From: an uncultured Eubacteriales bacterium
GTDB taxonomy: Bacteria; Bacillota; Clostridia; Peptostreptococcales; Anaerovoracaceae
Direction: 5' to 3'
Assembly: GCA_900540145.1 (NCBI GenBank)
Contig: UQEW01000040.1
Location: 1 to 20,807 of the forward strand
Length of the DNA stretch: 20,807 nt
Of this stretch, positions 1 to 6,886 are shown piece by piece (within the stretch, counting starts at the first letter, position 1; the number at the start of each line of letters is the position of its first letter). Below the pieces are notes generated by a model that saw only the letters and a program-made list of their open reading frames with translations, was not told where the DNA came from and made no database searches. A program made the position numbers and the translations under genes.

Positions 1-372
1 TATTTGCTGCCACTTTTTCCAAGTATTTGCGTGAAAATCGTCACCGTACTCTTTTCCCTCTGTCAGTTTCAGCCTTATACCCTCTCTGTATTCATAAGGT
101 ATCTGAAAGAATGCATCTTCAATAGCCTGGATTTTCATAGACAGCATTGCTTTTTTTATAGCTTCCTGACCTGTAAAGTCTTTTTCGGAGGCATTCCTTT
201 CTCCGATCCTTTCCATGACTAAACTGCCGCTTGGCAAATTACCTTCTTTATACAAATACAGTTCAAGGCTTCTTTTCAATCTGGGTAAATCTTTAACAGC
301 CCATAATGCCTGTCTATATACAGCTTCCGGCAATACATATGATTTCATCCTTCTCTGTTGATAATCCTTCAT
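1..372 (-). CDS. Partial gene, phage-type regulator-like protein of unknown function
   Basis: Reading the minus strand from ATG at 372, 124 codons stay open to the window edge; the stop lies outside. AGGTGGGTG sits at ribosome-binding distance before the start. The protein begins MKDYQQRRMKSYVLPEAVY, has a middle stretch containing LPSG, and then IEDAFFQIPYEYREGI followed by NTWKKWQQ. This layout, with a conserved PxEYREGI helix and a late Trp-rich NTWKKW segment, resembles small clostridial phage or prophage proteins with a sigma-70 region 4-like C-terminal fold (ArpU/RinA-type late regulators). That assignment is from memory of the family and is only moderately sure. No signal peptide or membrane segment is seen. 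It has its own promoter candidate and lies just beyond the terminator of the udk operon, so it is a separate unit. Confidence 0.6.
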   Translation of the reverse strand, partial: MKDYQQRRMKSYVLPEAVYRQALWAVKDLPRLKRSLELYLYKEGNLPSGSLVMERIGERNASEKDFTGQEAIKKAMLSMKIQAIEDAFFQIPYEYREGIRLKLTEGKEYGDDFHANTWKKWQQI

Positions 373-400
373 TAAATCACCCACCTTCTGTTTTTTAATA

Positions 401-429
401 TATTTAACATGCGCTAAAAGGCCAAGCAA
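401..429 (-). promoter_or_regulatory. Candidate sigma-A promoter for the partial gene at 1-372
   Basis: On the minus strand TTGCTT (429-424) is followed after 17 nt by TAAATA (406-401), giving a leader of roughly 25 nt before the start at 372. Both boxes are partial matches. The rest of the 373-490 gap shows nothing else I recognise. Confidence 0.4.
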
Positions 430-490
430 GATTTATTTTTCCATATGCTCGATTTAGTGACGCAAATATCTGTAATAAGCATTAAAATGC

Positions 491-536
491 AAAAAAAAAT
501 GCCGGCAAATTTTATTTTAAATAAAATTTGTCAGCA
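491..536 (-). terminator. Rho-independent terminator ending the DUF1461-to-udk operon
   Basis: On the minus strand a long stem (about 18 bp with one wobble and one mismatch, arms 536-519 and 517-500) is followed at once by nine T residues (499-491). It starts about 46 nt after the udk stop. The stem is AT-rich near the loop and GC-rich at the base (TGCTGACA pairing with TGCCGGCA), which is the usual form. Confidence 0.85.
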
Positions 537-582
537 TCGGTCTCAGTTTGTCTTTTATGTTATTTACACCAAATACAGCATA

Positions 583-1206
583 TCAGCGGTTTATCAACGT
601 ATAAATCTTCTCATTAAGCATCTCTAAAGCAACCAAATTGTGTCCGCCTTCAGGTATGATGATATCCGCATACTTTTTGCTCGGTTCAACAAACTGCTCA
701 TGCATAGGTTTTACGCTGGAAAGATATTGATCGATGACAGATTCCAGTGTCCTTCCTCTTTTTTTTACGTCTCGCAATATCCTTCTTATGATTCTGACAT
801 CTGCGTCTGTATCGATAAAGGCCTTGATATCGAACAGGTCTCTGAGTTCCTTGTTTTCAAAGATCAATATGCCTTCTACGACGATAACTTTCGATGGCAA
901 AATATGTACGGTCTCGTTTAAACGATTATATATGGAAAAGTCGTATACAGGTATGTCAATAGGCTGCCACCTTTTGAGCATCTTTATATGGTCTATCATG
1001 AGGTCTGTATCGAAAGAATCAGGATGATCATAATTCAATTTTCTTCTTTCCGCAAGAGAAAGCTCATCGTGGCGCTTATAATAAAAGTCATGGCTGAGTA
1101 TGGTTATTACGTCGCCAAATTCCTTCTTTATTTTTCCGATCATCGTACTCTTGCCTGAGCTCGTGCCTCCTGCAATACCGATTACTATCACATCAGGATA
1201 TTCCAT
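583..1206 (-). CDS. udk: Uridine kinase
   Basis: A 207-residue P-loop kinase that phosphorylates uridine and cytidine with ATP or GTP to give UMP and CMP in cytosolic pyrimidine salvage. The Walker A motif GGTSSGKS is at residues 13-20. It is followed by the SHDFYYK nucleoside-binding segment (about 38-44), YDHPDSFD (about 59-66), the VVEGILIF strand (about 109-116) and an arginine-rich lid with RRILRDVKKRGR. Length matches bacterial Udk (about 205-215). ATG at 1206 has AAGGAG about 10 nt upstream, inside the 3' end of the preceding gene; the gap to that gene's stop is 2 nt, so the two are co-translated. It is the last gene before the terminator at 491-536. Phosphoribulokinase-type relatives exist, but the motifs favour uridine kinase. 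Confidence 0.93.
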   Translation of the reverse strand: MEYPDVIVIGIAGGTSSGKSTMIGKIKKEFGDVITILSHDFYYKRHDELSLAERRKLNYDHPDSFDTDLMIDHIKMLKRWQPIDIPVYDFSIYNRLNETVHILPSKVIVVEGILIFENKELRDLFDIKAFIDTDADVRIIRRILRDVKKRGRTLESVIDQYLSSVKPMHEQFVEPSKKYADIIIPEGGHNLVALEMLNEKIYTLINR

Positions 1207-1208
1207 GG

Positions 1209-2891
1209 CTACATATCTCCTTGCTCGCTTAAAGGAGTTGTATCTCTGTTTTCGGAAGTCAAGGATGAACCTAAATTGAGAGAAGCTTTTTCCAATTCTA
1301 AAACTATATTGTTTATCTGTTGCAGCTTTTCGGCTGAAAGCTGATTTTTCATGGCATCCTCGGCTCCTGAGAGCATTTGGTCAAGCTGTTCTTTCACATT
1401 GACTATCTTATCCTTAAGTTCTTCAATGCCCTCATCATCCATAACTTCAGTTATAACTTCTTCCTTGCTAAGCAGACGTCCTGTTTCCAGTTCAAATTCA
1501 GAATTCTGCATGATGACTACCGGGTCATATCCAAGCTCAGTCTCTATGAGCTTGGCAAAGTCTTTTTTGGAGTCTGTCTCTCCATGAACTAAAAATACTT
1601 GTTTAGGTTTTTTTTCAAAGCTGCTTATCCATTCAAAGAGGCCTTTTTGATCTGCATGTCCTGAAAAACCCTCTAAGTTATGAATTTCTGCCTTCACTAC
1701 TACTGTTTCACCAAAAAGCTTTACTTCTTTGGCGCCTTCTATCAACAGTCTGCCCAAAGTTCCCTCAGCTTGGTAGCCTACAAATACGATACTGTTTCTG
1801 CTGTCCCAAAGGTTATGCTTTAGGTGATGTCTTATTCTTCCCGCTTCGCACATGCCGCTGGCTGAAATAATAACTTTCGGAGTTTTATCATTGTTTAGCA
1901 TTTGTGAGTCCGCGGTATTTCTGGTAAATTTCAGATTTTTAAAATCTAATGGATTGTCTCCGCTAAGTATTCTTGCTTTGGTTTCTTCATCGAATACCTG
2001 TGCATTACGTTTAAACACTTCTGTTGCCGTCGTAGCCATTGGGCTATCTATGTATACGTTAACATTTTCCAGATACTGTCTGTATTCAGGATGTTCTTCA
2101 TAAAACAAATTAAACTGGTATATCAATTCCTGAGTTCTTCCTACAGCAAATGACGGAATTATAACGCTTCCTCCTCTTTTTACAGTATCTATAGTTATCT
2201 TTATGAGCTGGTCTATGCTTGTAGCATTTGGCTCGTGTATTCTGTTTCCGTAAGTAGTTTCCATGATTACATAATCGGCTTTTTTTATCTTAGTCGGATT
2301 ACGTAAAATAGGTCTGTTCATAACGCCAAGGTCGCCTGAGAACACTATTTTAGATGTACTCTCGGCTTCCGTTATCCAAAGTTCAGTTATAGCTGAACCC
2401 AGAATATGACCTGCGTCGTTAAATACTATCTTTATCTCAGGATTAATCTCTATAAGTTGGTCATAAAGTACAGGTTTTACCAAGGTAAGAGCTGCTTCTG
2501 CGTCTTTTATGGTATAAAGAGGCTCTACCGGCGGTTTTCCTTTTCTGGCATTTTTACGGCTTTGAGCTTCTGCGTCTTTTTCATGTATGTATGCGCTGTC
2601 TCTCAGCATTACTTCCAGCAAATCTGCTGTTGCATCTGTACAGTAAATCTGTCCTCTGAATCCCCTCTTTGCAAGCAGAGGAAGTCTGCCGCAATGATCT
2701 ATATGCGCATGACTCAGGACTACGCATTCTATTTCTTCAGGTGTAAAAGGAAAAGCTTCTCTGTTCATGGCCTCCATAGATTTTCCACCCTGAAACTGTC
2801 CGCAATCAAGTAAAATTTTATGCTCTTCTGTAGATATCAAATGGCAAGAACCGGTTACGCCTTCAGATGCACCGCAAAATTTGATCTTCAT
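1209..2891 (-). CDS. Beta-CASP metallo-beta-lactamase, RNA-processing nuclease type
   Basis: A 560-residue zinc hydrolase of the CPSF73/YSH1-like group (metallo-beta-lactamase core, beta-CASP insert, RMMBL C-terminal region), cytosolic and expected to act as an RNA endo- or exonuclease. Metal ligands are visible as HAHIDH at 61-66, H162 in DAGHILGS and D187 in FSGDLG. METTYGNR and the later SASGM and GFSGHAD segments are the beta-CASP motifs, and LVHGE marks the end of the core. About 90 residues follow that, rich in Lys, Glu and Leu and probably helical or coiled, ending in a Ser/Thr-rich tail; this tail is not part of the catalytic fold. ATG at 2891 has AGGAG 9 nt upstream. It lies 22 nt after glpP and 2 nt before udk. 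It is not RNase J: the sequence order and length fit the bacterial YSH1-like group better. Confidence 0.88.
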   Translation of the reverse strand: MKIKFCGASEGVTGSCHLISTEEHKILLDCGQFQGGKSMEAMNREAFPFTPEEIECVVLSHAHIDHCGRLPLLAKRGFRGQIYCTDATADLLEVMLRDSAYIHEKDAEAQSRKNARKGKPPVEPLYTIKDAEAALTLVKPVLYDQLIEINPEIKIVFNDAGHILGSAITELWITEAESTSKIVFSGDLGVMNRPILRNPTKIKKADYVIMETTYGNRIHEPNATSIDQLIKITIDTVKRGGSVIIPSFAVGRTQELIYQFNLFYEEHPEYRQYLENVNVYIDSPMATTATEVFKRNAQVFDEETKARILSGDNPLDFKNLKFTRNTADSQMLNNDKTPKVIISASGMCEAGRIRHHLKHNLWDSRNSIVFVGYQAEGTLGRLLIEGAKEVKLFGETVVVKAEIHNLEGFSGHADQKGLFEWISSFEKKPKQVFLVHGETDSKKDFAKLIETELGYDPVVIMQNSEFELETGRLLSKEEVITEVMDDEGIEELKDKIVNVKEQLDQMLSGAEDAMKNQLSAEKLQQINNIVLELEKASLNLGSSLTSENRDTTPLSEQGDM

Positions 2892-2913
2892 CTTTTCAAT
2901 CTCCTACTTCATG

Positions 2914-3465
2914 TTATTTGTAATCCCAAAGCGCTCTTTTGGCTGTGGAAACAGCTGTCGCACCTGCAGCTATGGCAGCATCCACTTCTTCTTCAAACTC
3001 CAACAGCCCTCCTACTAATATTTCCATGGAAACTTTTTTTGCAAACTCTCTTATTTTCTTTTCGACTACACCCGGCATAATTTCAACCACATCAGGCTTT
3101 GCTATACGTATAGATTCCACTGCTGTATCAACCGAGTGAGAATCCACGATAAAAAATCTCTGTACTGTTATCAAGCCGCAATCCTTGGCAGGTCTTATCA
3201 TGTTAGTCTTGGTAGTAAGTATGCCGTCTACGTTTATAGACTTTAAGAATTCCATGCCGGCACGATCTTTTCCTACCCCCTCAACGAAATCCATGTGGAT
3301 AAATATCTTTTTACCTGCTCCATGTGCTTTTTTCACATATGATTCTATATTCATTATGCTTGAATATAGCAAAAAAATGACATCCACTTTAGATGTAAGT
3401 GAAATATCAAAATCTTCTCTGGTTCTAACCGCTGCAGCTACTCTCCTGCTGCTGAATACTGACAT
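2914..3465 (-). CDS. glpP: GlpP-family glycerol-3-phosphate responsive antiterminator
   Basis: A 183-residue TIM-barrel-like protein of the GlpP family. In Bacillus subtilis GlpP binds glycerol-3-phosphate and the leader RNA of glp transcripts to prevent termination. Family segments are visible: KKIFIHMDFVEGV, DGILTTKTNMIRPAKDCGL, VQRFFIVDS, VEIMPGV, VGGLLEFEEEVDAAIAAGA and TAKRALWDY at the C-terminus. An in-frame GTG at 3483 is available, but the GGAGGAG that would then be coding lies at ideal distance before ATG 3465, so I use 3465. The gene follows the PHP gene by 22 nt and precedes the beta-CASP gene by 22 nt. No glpF, glpK or glpD is in this window, so its RNA target is not visible. Confidence 0.85.
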   Translation of the reverse strand: MSVFSSRRVAAAVRTREDFDISLTSKVDVIFLLYSSIMNIESYVKKAHGAGKKIFIHMDFVEGVGKDRAGMEFLKSINVDGILTTKTNMIRPAKDCGLITVQRFFIVDSHSVDTAVESIRIAKPDVVEIMPGVVEKKIREFAKKVSMEILVGGLLEFEEEVDAAIAAGATAVSTAKRALWDYK

Positions 3466-3487
3466 AAGTTCTCCTCCATTCACTTTT

Positions 3488-4276
3488 TTATCTGCCGTGA
3501 AAGTCTGATCCTTCAGTTATATGCAGATGATATCGGCTGGCCATATCTATGAAAAACAGTCTTTCCCCATCGCTGTGAGCAGGATATATACATTCAAGGC
3601 CCTTCAGTCCAACCTTCTTTAGCTCTTTCAAAAGCAGCTTGAAATTTTCTTTAAATTCATCGCTTTCCCTGGCACCGATGCCTTTGATCTTGCATGGATG
3701 AGCCAGTACAGGTATGCCTCCGGCCTCCTTTATCAGCTCTATAGCATCACTTGTCTTAATCTTTTCTTTACGTACAGCCTTAGCTTCTTGTGATTCAAGA
3801 AACTGGCCCGGCTTAAAGGCTTCTGATATTTCCGATATGTATCCTTTGGCTACGAGAGCTCTGGCAAAATCCGGCTTTCCTATATAAATCTGTCCTTCTC
3901 TCTTGATAAGATCCTTTTCATCTATCTCATAACCCTTATCCTGCAAGGCTTTTAGAAGAGAATCGTTGCGAGCCTTTCTTATCTTTGCCAAACCGATAAG
4001 CGCTTCTTTAAGCTTCAAATTATTTTCATCGATGTTATAGCCAAGTATGTGCAGTTCTTTTCCATCCATGTCTGTAGCCAGCTCTATGCCGGGAATAACC
4101 TTTATCAACGTTCCCTCGGCAGCCGCTTTGGCTTCTGCTATACCGTCTGTAACCTCATGGTCTGTAATCGCTATGACATCGTATTGCTCATCAATATATT
4201 TTTCTACTACCTCCTTAGGACTCATAGTTCCGTCGGAGTACCATGTGTGTATATGATAATCCGTCTTTAACAGCAT
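3488..4276 (-). CDS. PHP-domain phosphoesterase, TrpH/YciV (RNase AM) type
   Basis: A 262-residue PHP-fold metallophosphoesterase. Relatives hydrolyse nucleoside 3',5'-bisphosphates or act as 5'-3' exonuclease on short RNAs (E. coli YciV/RNase AM). Metal-ligand motifs are in order: HIH at 8-10, TDH at 38-40, PGIE at 62-65, LAHP in the second half, and SDFHG at 257-261. The protein stops one residue after SDFHG, whereas E. coli YciV has some 20-25 further residues. The ATG at 4276 shares one base with the stop of the upstream DJ-1 gene (TGATG), implying translational coupling; AAGGAG lies about 14 nt upstream. Histidinol-phosphatase or polymerase-associated PHP domains are less likely given the length and motif spacing. 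Confidence 0.85.
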   Translation of the reverse strand: MLLKTDYHIHTWYSDGTMSPKEVVEKYIDEQYDVIAITDHEVTDGIAEAKAAAEGTLIKVIPGIELATDMDGKELHILGYNIDENNLKLKEALIGLAKIRKARNDSLLKALQDKGYEIDEKDLIKREGQIYIGKPDFARALVAKGYISEISEAFKPGQFLESQEAKAVRKEKIKTSDAIELIKEAGGIPVLAHPCKIKGIGARESDEFKENFKLLLKELKKVGLKGLECIYPAHSDGERLFFIDMASRYHLHITEGSDFHGR

Positions 4277-4818
4277 CAGTATAACAACAACTCCTTTTCC
4301 AGCTTGTCCCCTGCATCTTCGCCTTTAAAATACTTGACTATAGCTATAGCAAATTTCATGGCAGTGCCCGGACCTTGTGAAGTTATAATGTTACTATCTC
4401 TTACTACCGGAAATGGTATGGGCTCGGCACCCAAAAGTTCTTCTTCCATACCGGGATAAATGGTTGCTTTCCTTCCGGACAAAATACCCAGAGAGCCAAA
4501 TACCATGGGAGCCGCGCAAATGGCAGCCAAAGCCTTATCTTCTTCAGCAAACAATGCAATCTGTCTGCACAACCCCTTGTGTTCCTTCAGATTAAGAGCT
4601 CCCGGCATTCCACCCGGCAGTACTATCATGTCGCAAGCTTCATAATCTGCTTCTTCAAACATCGTATCAGCCTCTACAGTAATTCCATGGGCGCCCTTTA
4701 TCTGCCTGCTGCCTGTAACCGATACGAATTTGGTTTCTAAACCTGCTCTCCTCAAAATATCAGTCACTGTCACAGCTTCCACTTCTTCAAAACCATCAGC
4801 TAAATGTACCAGTATCAT
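4276..4818 (-). CDS. DJ-1/PfpI family protein (ThiJ/YajL-like)
   Basis: A 180-residue cytosolic protein of the DJ-1/ThiJ/PfpI superfamily. The conserved acid is E11 in GFEEVEA; the nucleophile-elbow cysteine is C101 in AAICAAP; VLPGGMPGA (about 66-74) and the TSQGPGTA segment near residue 145 are also typical. Family members are described as redox-sensitive chaperones, glyoxalases or deglycases; the exact reaction here cannot be read from sequence. ATG at 4818 has AAAGGA about 6 nt upstream and follows the DUF1461 stop by 12 nt. Its stop overlaps the next start by one base. This is the second gene of the six-gene operon running from 5493 to 583. Confidence 0.9.
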   Translation of the reverse strand: MILVHLADGFEEVEAVTVTDILRRAGLETKFVSVTGSRQIKGAHGITVEADTMFEEADYEACDMIVLPGGMPGALNLKEHKGLCRQIALFAEEDKALAAICAAPMVFGSLGILSGRKATIYPGMEEELLGAEPIPFPVVRDSNIITSQGPGTAMKFAIAIVKYFKGEDAGDKLEKELLLY

Positions 4819-4830
4819 GTTCTTTCCTTT

Positions 4831-5493
4831 CTAATAAAATATTCTAGGCGGCTTGGTCAAGACATAAGTCAGATAAGAAATAGCTATAGTTGCTACTAAA
4901 GTATACAATATGACAAAGAATCCTGCCATATTGATAAAATCCGCTCCCAATATGGACGCCAAAGGCGAATTATCTCCCAGCGCTTCAAGCCCCATAAAAG
5001 AAGTCAGCCGTCTCACTCCTTGCTCTGTCATAAACAGCAAGCTTTCACACACTAAGAGAATTCCCGTAACAATCCATACCGCCTTAAGGCGTTTTCTGAT
5101 AACAAGCTTAAAATCATTTTTAAGAAAATATACGTATATGGATGCGGATATTATCAAACACACGATACAAACAATTAAACTTATATCTAAAGCAGTTTTG
5201 GCGATGAGCATGTTGTCGCTGTCTCTATCACTGAATATCCCCTGCAAATCATAGCCTGTGTTTTCATATACCTGAAACTCATCCGGTCTCCACGAATTCA
5301 TAAACCCCGCTATCTCGTCTGCCATCTGAGAACTGGTATATTCAGTATAAAGGCCTTCTACTACTCTGGTATCGTTAAAATAATACAAATAAGTCCCTGA
5401 TGTTCGCGCTGTTATGTTTTGTCCAAGGGTTATTATGAAAACAGATAACGTAATAACCAGCAAAAATGAGCAAACATAATTGAACTTTCTCAC
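4831..5493 (-). CDS. DUF1461 (TIGR01906-type) integral membrane protein
   Basis: A 220-residue membrane protein with four predicted hydrophobic segments: one near the N-terminus (about residues 6-25), two around 95-120 and 140-155, and one near 185-212. A polar extracytoplasmic loop lies between the first and second. The NDTRVVEGLYTEYTSSQMADEI region in that loop is typical of DUF1461/TIGR01906 proteins, which have no assigned function. I start at GTG 5493 because AGGAGG lies 7 nt before it; an upstream ATG at 5556 would add 21 residues that read through the ribosome site. It is the first gene of the operon and has a promoter candidate directly upstream. It faces the divergent DUF6512 gene, also a membrane protein. 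Confidence 0.82.
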   Translation of the reverse strand: MRKFNYVCSFLLVITLSVFIITLGQNITARTSGTYLYYFNDTRVVEGLYTEYTSSQMADEIAGFMNSWRPDEFQVYENTGYDLQGIFSDRDSDNMLIAKTALDISLIVCIVCLIISASIYVYFLKNDFKLVIRKRLKAVWIVTGILLVCESLLFMTEQGVRRLTSFMGLEALGDNSPLASILGADFINMAGFFVILYTLVATIAISYLTYVLTKPPRIFY

Positions 5494-5527
5494 TGTTCTC
5501 CCTCCTGAAAATACCTCTACATAGTAT

Positions 5528-5556
5528 ATGATACACCATTTCCGGGCAAAATACAA
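5528..5556 (-). promoter_or_regulatory. Candidate promoter of the six-gene minus-strand operon
   Basis: On the minus strand TTGTAT (5556-5551), 17 nt, then TATCAT (5533-5528). The -10 is a 5/6 match and the -35 a 3/6 match. The leader before the GTG start is about 30 nt. The same 96-bp gap must also hold the promoter of the divergent gene at 5590, for which I see only weak boxes (for example TAATAC near 5563-5570). Confidence 0.5.
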
Positions 5557-5589
5557 CGCAAATAATACTATGAAAGTTGGGCGAATAAC

Positions 5590-6144
5590 ATGTATATACC
5601 TAAAGCAAAAGTTTTCTCACTTACGGTTCAAATGGCGGCAGGCTTTATTTTCTCATGCGCTGCGGGCTTTTTAATTCATTTCCTATATCAATGGACGAAA
5701 AATGACATTATAGCCGCTGTCTCCCCCGTCAACGAAAGTCCTTGGGAGCATTTGAAATTAGTTTATTATCCTATTTTATTGTTTTTAATTATACAATTAA
5801 TATACTCAAAAAATAAAAGAGCCGCGATACCAAACTTAATCTGGTCCACAGCTTTATCTGCCTTTATGGCAATGTCGATTGTAACTCTGTTTTATTATAC
5901 TTACAGCGGCATCATAGGTAAAAATATAATGTGGGTGGACATCTGTATTTTTTTCTTTTCGTTGGCATGTGCTTATTTATTCAACTATAAAATGACGAAA
6001 AATCGCATTTCCTATATTGCCGGTTCCAATGTGGCCGGAATAGCGCTTTTAGCGGTTTTAGCTGCTGTTCTCATCGCTTTCACGTATTATACGCCGCATA
6101 TTCCATGGTTCCAGGATCCGTTAAATGGAAGTTATGGAATATAA
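5590..6144 (+). CDS. DUF6512 family integral membrane protein
   Basis: A 184-residue membrane protein, the only plus-strand gene in the window. About five hydrophobic segments are visible (about residues 12-32, 58-72, 84-104, 112-128 and 143-165). The VNESPWEHLKLVYYP segment at about 46-60 is the conserved signature I associate with DUF6512; no function is assigned. The ribosome site before ATG 5590 is weak (GAAAG followed by TTGGGCGAATAAC), suggesting low expression or another start nearby. It ends 29 nt before the AT-rich flank of a hairpin shared with the convergent pduL. It is divergent from the DUF1461 gene, and the two may share a control region. Confidence 0.75.
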   Translation: MYIPKAKVFSLTVQMAAGFIFSCAAGFLIHFLYQWTKNDIIAAVSPVNESPWEHLKLVYYPILLFLIIQLIYSKNKRAAIPNLIWSTALSAFMAMSIVTLFYYTYSGIIGKNIMWVDICIFFFSLACAYLFNYKMTKNRISYIAGSNVAGIALLAVLAAVLIAFTYYTPHIPWFQDPLNGSYGI

Positions 6145-6172
6145 ATATGATTTCTTCACGCTTTGCCGGAAG

Positions 6173-6220
6173 CAAAAAAGGACAGCCCTCAAAGCACAAC
6201 GCTTTGAGGCGTCCTCTCTT
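6173..6220. terminator. Bidirectional terminator between DUF6512 and pduL
   Basis: The inverted repeat GGAC-GCCTCAAAGC / GCTTTGAGGGC-TGTCC occupies about 6179-6215 with one bulge. In the minus direction it is followed by six T (6179-6174), a good terminator for pduL. In the plus direction the following CTCTTT is poorer, but it can still serve the convergent DUF6512 gene. Confidence 0.85.
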
Positions 6221-6243
6221 TAAACATTTTCAAACTAAGCTAC

Positions 6244-6816
6244 TTATTTGATAATCGTGCAAACTGTATCAGCTCCGCAGCCTGCTGCATTTCCCTCGTC
6301 AGTATCCAGATGCACTTCTCTTTCATGCTTAGCGCCTGCTCTTACCAAAACATTATCGAACACGAGACCTCTTGGACCTTCGATTTTGATGCTTACGATA
6401 TCTCCGTCTTTAACTCCTGCTTCTGCAGCTTGCTCGTCGTTTAAGTGTACATGTCTTCTTGCAACCATTACGCCGTGATCAAGCTCTATTTCTCCGCAAG
6501 GTCCGATAAGTTTGCATCCGGGAGTACCTTCCAAATGGCCGGAATCGGTCAGCGGCGCTTTTATTCCTGCTGTTCTTGCATCTGTCATCGCCAATTCCAC
6601 CTGAGTCTCCGGTCTTGCCGGTCCTAGAACTCTAATGCCTTTAAGAGTGTTCTTCGGGCCTACTACGTCAACCTTTTCTTCGCACGCAAATTGTCCCGGC
6701 TGAACGAGCGGCTTTGTAGGAGTCAATTTATGGCCCTTACCGAACAAGATTTCAATATGCTCATCAGTCAGATGAACATGTTTGTTTGATATTCCTATCT
6801 TTACTTCATAACCCAT
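6244..6816 (-). CDS. pduL: PduL-type phosphotransacylase (phosphate propanoyltransferase)
   Basis: A 190-residue zinc enzyme that interconverts acyl-CoA plus phosphate with acyl phosphate plus CoA (acetyl or propionyl). Both halves of the duplicated fold show metal-binding motifs: HVHL at 13-16 and RRHVHL at 120-125, with HEREVHLDTDEGNAAG near 164-178. The protein begins directly with MGYEVKIGISNKHVHL, so the N-terminal encapsulation peptide of about 20 residues found in microcompartment PduL is absent. No shell or aldehyde dehydrogenase genes are in the window, which suggests a free cytosolic enzyme, perhaps replacing Pta in acetyl-phosphate formation (inference). AAAGGAG lies 9 nt before ATG 6816. 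It has its own promoter (6858-6886) and terminator. Confidence 0.92.
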   Translation of the reverse strand: MGYEVKIGISNKHVHLTDEHIEILFGKGHKLTPTKPLVQPGQFACEEKVDVVGPKNTLKGIRVLGPARPETQVELAMTDARTAGIKAPLTDSGHLEGTPGCKLIGPCGEIELDHGVMVARRHVHLNDEQAAEAGVKDGDIVSIKIEGPRGLVFDNVLVRAGAKHEREVHLDTDEGNAAGCGADTVCTIIK

Positions 6817-6857
6817 TTTATGTATCTCCTTTGTAATTTTTTGATATCTTATCTTAT

Positions 6858-6886
6858 ATTATACTATTACCCATATTATCATTCAA
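6858..6886 (-). promoter_or_regulatory. Strong sigma-A promoter of pduL
   Basis: On the minus strand TTGAAT (6886-6881), 17 nt, then a perfect TATAAT (6863-6858). The -35 box overlaps the hpt stop codon (6881-6879), so pduL can be transcribed apart from the tig-hpt operon, while readthrough from hpt is also possible because no terminator lies between them. Confidence 0.82.

Noticed and set aside
640..3508. Many plus-strand open frames of 60-135 codons across the minus-strand operon
   Set aside because: They lie fully inside strongly recognised minus-strand genes, lack ribosome sites and show no family features; they are shadows of the real genes.
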